Under the pieces are notes generated by a model. It ran no database searches and was not told where the DNA came from. It was given only the letters and a program-made list of their open reading frames with translations. A program made the translations under genes and the position numbers. Positions 4,203 to 6,328 of a stretch of DNA of 6,328 nucleotides are shown here, piece by piece (position 1 is the stretch's first letter; each line of letters begins with the position of its first letter). Source of the stretch: an uncultured Desulfovibrio sp. Its GTDB lineage: Bacteria; Desulfobacterota; Desulfovibrionia; Desulfovibrionales; Desulfovibrionaceae. The stretch is from positions 1 through 6,328 of the forward strand of contig URHE01000106.1 of the NCBI GenBank assembly GCA_900547595.1. The letters are read 5' to 3'.

Positions 4203-5330
4203 ATGCAATCGTTCTTCAAGATTCTGACGCCGCTGTTCCGCTGCCTGGGCGTTCTTGCCCTGGCCGCGGCCATGTCCGGCTGGCCGGTTCCCGCCCAGGC
4301 CGTGCGCATCAAGGACATCGCCACCTTCTCGGGCGTGCGCGACAACCAGCTCATCGGCTATGGCCTGGTGGTGGGCCTTGCGGGCACGGGCGACAAGAAG
4401 GACTCGGCCTTCACCATGAGCTCCATGAAGAACATGCTCGACCGCATGGGCATCGGGCTCAACTCCTCGGCGCTCAAGGTCAAGAACGTGGCGTCGGTCA
4501 TGGTCACGGCGCGCATGCCGGTTTCCTCCAAGCCGGGCAGCCGTCTGGACGTGACGGTCTCCTCGGTGGGCGACGCCTCCTCGCTCATGGGCGGCGTCCT
4601 GTTGCAGACGGCCCTCAAGGGCGTGGACGGCAAGACCTATTGTCTCGCCCAGGGCGCGCTCACCGTGGGCGGCTATTCCGTCAACGGCGAGGCGGCCAGC
4701 ACCTCCAAGAACGTGAGCACCGTGGGGCTCATTCCCGGCGGCGGCATTGTGGAGCGGGCCATTCCCTTTGAATTCAACCAGCAGGACACGCTCACCCTGA
4801 ACATGCGGGTGGGGGATTTTTCCACGGCGCAGCAGATCGCCGAGCGCCTCAATTCCGCCATGGGCGGTTCCTTTGCCCGCGCCGTGGACGCCATGAGCGT
4901 GAGCCTGGACGTGCCGCCCCAGTACCGGAACAACCTCGTGCCGCTCATGGCCTCGGTGGAAAATCTGGAAGTGACGCCCGATTCCGCCGCCAAGGTGGTG
5001 GTGGACGAAAAGACCGGCACCGTTGTCCTCGGCAAGGATGTGCGCATCACGCGGGCCGCCGTCGCCCATGGCAATCTTCAGATCACGGTGCAGGAGAACG
5101 AGCAGGTGTCCCAGCCGGGGCCGTTCTCGCAGGGGCAGACCGTGGTGACGCCCCAGACGGACATCAACGTGCGCGAGGAGAACCGGCGTTTGCACATGGT
5201 CGAGGGCGCGACGCTCCAGGAGCTTGTGGACGGACTCAACGCCATTGGCGCCACCCCGCGCGACCTGATTTCCATCCTTCGCAGCCTGCAGGTTTCCGGC
5301 TCGCTGCATGCGGATCTGGAGGTGATCTAG
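4203..5330 (+). CDS. flgI: Flagellar P-ring protein FlgI
   Basis: FlgI is secreted by the Sec pathway to the periplasm, where it assembles the P-ring bushing around the flagellar rod in the peptidoglycan layer. The 375-residue product is of normal family length. Residues 1-33 form a signal peptide: Lys6 and Arg13, a hydrophobic core LGVLALAAAM, and the cleavage site PAQA before VRIKDIA. The mature start RIKDIATFSGVRDNQLIGYGLVVGL and the segments GTGDKKDSAFT, LPG-type glycine-rich loops (VGLIPGGGIVER), DINVREENRRLHMVEGATLQELVDGLNAIGATPRDLISIL are characteristic; the C-terminus carries the usual LQ.SGSLHADLEVI. ATG 4203 is chosen over the upstream ATG 4176 because GGGGGAG lies about 6 nt before it and a signal peptide then starts cleanly. 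Only one cysteine (Cys147) remains in the mature chain, although the Salmonella and E. coli protein has a structural disulfide. It is translated just ahead of flgJ. Confidence 0.95.
   Translation: MQSFFKILTPLFRCLGVLALAAAMSGWPVPAQAVRIKDIATFSGVRDNQLIGYGLVVGLAGTGDKKDSAFTMSSMKNMLDRMGIGLNSSALKVKNVASVMVTARMPVSSKPGSRLDVTVSSVGDASSLMGGVLLQTALKGVDGKTYCLAQGALTVGGYSVNGEAASTSKNVSTVGLIPGGGIVERAIPFEFNQQDTLTLNMRVGDFSTAQQIAERLNSAMGGSFARAVDAMSVSLDVPPQYRNNLVPLMASVENLEVTPDSAAKVVVDEKTGTVVLGKDVRITRAAVAHGNLQITVQENEQVSQPGPFSQGQTVVTPQTDINVREENRRLHMVEGATLQELVDGLNAIGATPRDLISILRSLQVSGSLHADLEVI
5318..5326 (+). promoter_or_regulatory. Strong Shine-Dalgarno site of flgJ inside the flgI 3' end
   Basis: GGAGGTGAT is fully complementary to the 16S rRNA 3' tail and ends 5 nt before the flgJ ATG at 5332. 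It lies within the last codons of flgI, whose TAG is one base before that ATG. This fixes the flgJ start and points to coupled translation. Confidence 0.8.
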
Positions 5331-5331
5331 A

Positions 5332-6328
5332 ATGACGGCTCCTCTTGACGCCAGTGCTCTGGTCCCTTCCGAAAGCGGCGCCGCCGAACAGTCCCGGCGT
5401 GAACTTCAGGCGAAGCTGGCGGGCATCGGCGGCCTGGGCGGCCGCAAGCTGACGCCCGAAGCCCGGGAAAAGAAGCTCCGCGAAGCCTGCGAAGGCTTTG
5501 AGTCCGTCTTTATCCAGAAGATGTGGCAGGAGATGCGCAATACCATTCCCAAGGGCGGCCTCATGCACGGCAAGGAGGAACGCTTCTGGCAGGACATGTA
5601 TGACCAGGAGCTTTCCAAGTCTATGACGAGCGCGGGCGGCATCGGCCTTGCGGACATGATGTATGCCCAGCTTTCGCGCAATCTCGTTTCGGCCAGCCGT
5701 GGCACGGCCTCGGCCAAAACAAGCAGCGCGTCGGCTTTTGTGCCGCAGGTCGCTTCGGTACTGCCGCAGGGTGCAGATGCGTCCGATCAGGCGACAGGGC
5801 AGGACGGGAATCAGGGCCAGGCGGGCCACACCGCCATGCGCGGCAGATCGCCCATCCCCTCCGTGTATGACGGCATTGCTCCTGTGCAGGATATGGGCGA
5901 ATCCATGCAGATTCAGGTGCTGCCCGCTGGTACGGGTTCTGCCCAGGCCGCGCTTGCGGCAGCGGGGCAGCCCGCGTCCCAGCCGCCTCTTGTGGTTGCT
6001 CCGCCCGAAGTGGAGCAGGCCCTGGCCGCCCTGCGGGCGCGTAAGGAAGCCGCCGCGAAGCAGGAGGAGCAGCGCGTTCCCAATATGAATACGGGTCTGA
6101 ACATGGCCCGCGCCGCTCAGTTTGAGGCGGGCAGCAAGCTGGGAGCGCATGCGGTGCTGCCGCGCACGCACCTTAGCGAACCTGCCCGTAACGCCGCCGG
6201 AAACGGGCAGTCTGCCTCGATGACCCAATCCCGGCAGGCGGCGCAGGCACAGCAGGCCGCGCAGGCGCTGGATATGCAGATGCGCATGGCGCAGAGCATG
6301 GGCACGCCCGCCGCCATACAGGCCGCCA
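5332..6328 (+). CDS. flgJ: Flagellar rod-binding / rod-cap protein FlgJ (5' part, runs off the window)
   Basis: An open frame of 332 codons without a stop at the window edge. Residues about 44-118 form the FlgJ N-terminal rod-binding domain: REACEGFESVFIQKMWQEMR, then a helix GKEERFWQDMYDQELSKSM and the hallmark GGIGLADMMYAQLSRNL. This domain caps and helps polymerise the flagellar rod in the periplasm. From about 119 onward the chain is a long Ala/Gln/Pro/Gly/Ser-rich linker with no fold I recognise, ending in a Gln/Ala/Met-rich run (RQAAQAQQAAQALDMQMRMAQ). In Salmonella the C-terminal half is a peptidoglycan hydrolase (GH73); in Desulfovibrio relatives the gene after flgI has been annotated as an M23-type peptidase. 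Which of these follows here cannot be seen. It overlaps the flgI translation signals and is in the same operon. Confidence 0.88.
   Translation, partial: MTAPLDASALVPSESGAAEQSRRELQAKLAGIGGLGGRKLTPEAREKKLREACEGFESVFIQKMWQEMRNTIPKGGLMHGKEERFWQDMYDQELSKSMTSAGGIGLADMMYAQLSRNLVSASRGTASAKTSSASAFVPQVASVLPQGADASDQATGQDGNQGQAGHTAMRGRSPIPSVYDGIAPVQDMGESMQIQVLPAGTGSAQAALAAAGQPASQPPLVVAPPEVEQALAALRARKEAAAKQEEQRVPNMNTGLNMARAAQFEAGSKLGAHAVLPRTHLSEPARNAAGNGQSASMTQSRQAAQAQQAAQALDMQMRMAQSMGTPAAIQAA

Noticed and set aside
3798..5309. 503-codon open frame on the minus strand opposite flgI
   Set aside because: It is antisense to a clear flgI, rich in His/Gly/Arg as expected of a GC-rich shadow frame, and shows no family motif. 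Its tail simply crosses the palindrome.

Overview
The window is GC-rich with strong G/C third-position bias. It reads as chromosomal DNA of a Desulfovibrio-type sulfate reducer (Desulfovibrionaceae). The main pointers are a FlgM gene preceded by a small conserved protein that I recognise as the flgM neighbour known from Desulfovibrio (DVU0524 type), the flgI-flgJ pair, and a palindromic operator at metF that fits the methionine regulation described in that group. The species cannot be named from this sequence. All supported genes lie on the plus strand.

Region 1 (1-1202) is methionine/one-carbon metabolism. The end of an unidentified upstream gene and a hairpin terminator come first. A sigma-70-like promoter follows, whose spacer is filled by a 20-bp near-palindrome (candidate SahR-type operator), and then metF, a complete 289-aa 5,10-methylenetetrahydrofolate reductase. 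Region 2 (1203-2758) is a 176-nt spacer carrying two long perfectly phased stem-loops, then a 459-aa MFS transporter of the 14-helix DHA2/EmrB-like type with an atypical first helix.

Region 3 (2759-3798) is a small late-flagellar unit. A FliA (sigma-28) promoter with a perfect -35 box drives the DVU0524-type protein and flgM (anti-sigma-28), closed by an intrinsic terminator. Because FlgM inhibits FliA, this is a negative feedback loop visible in the DNA. Region 4 (3799-4202) has no gene. It holds a small hairpin and an approximately 150-bp imperfect palindrome centred exactly at 3950.5, AT-rich inside GC-rich DNA, which looks like a mobile or repeated extragenic element. A GG-N10-GC sigma-54-like promoter lies between it and flgI. 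Region 5 (4203-6328) is flgI (P-ring) followed one base later by flgJ (rod-binding/cap protein), which runs off the end of the window.

The most interesting items are the large palindrome before flgI, the uncharacterised FlgM partner under a FliA promoter, the operator-promoter of metF, and the paired stem-loops downstream of metF. No CRISPR array, transposase, tRNA or rRNA gene was seen.
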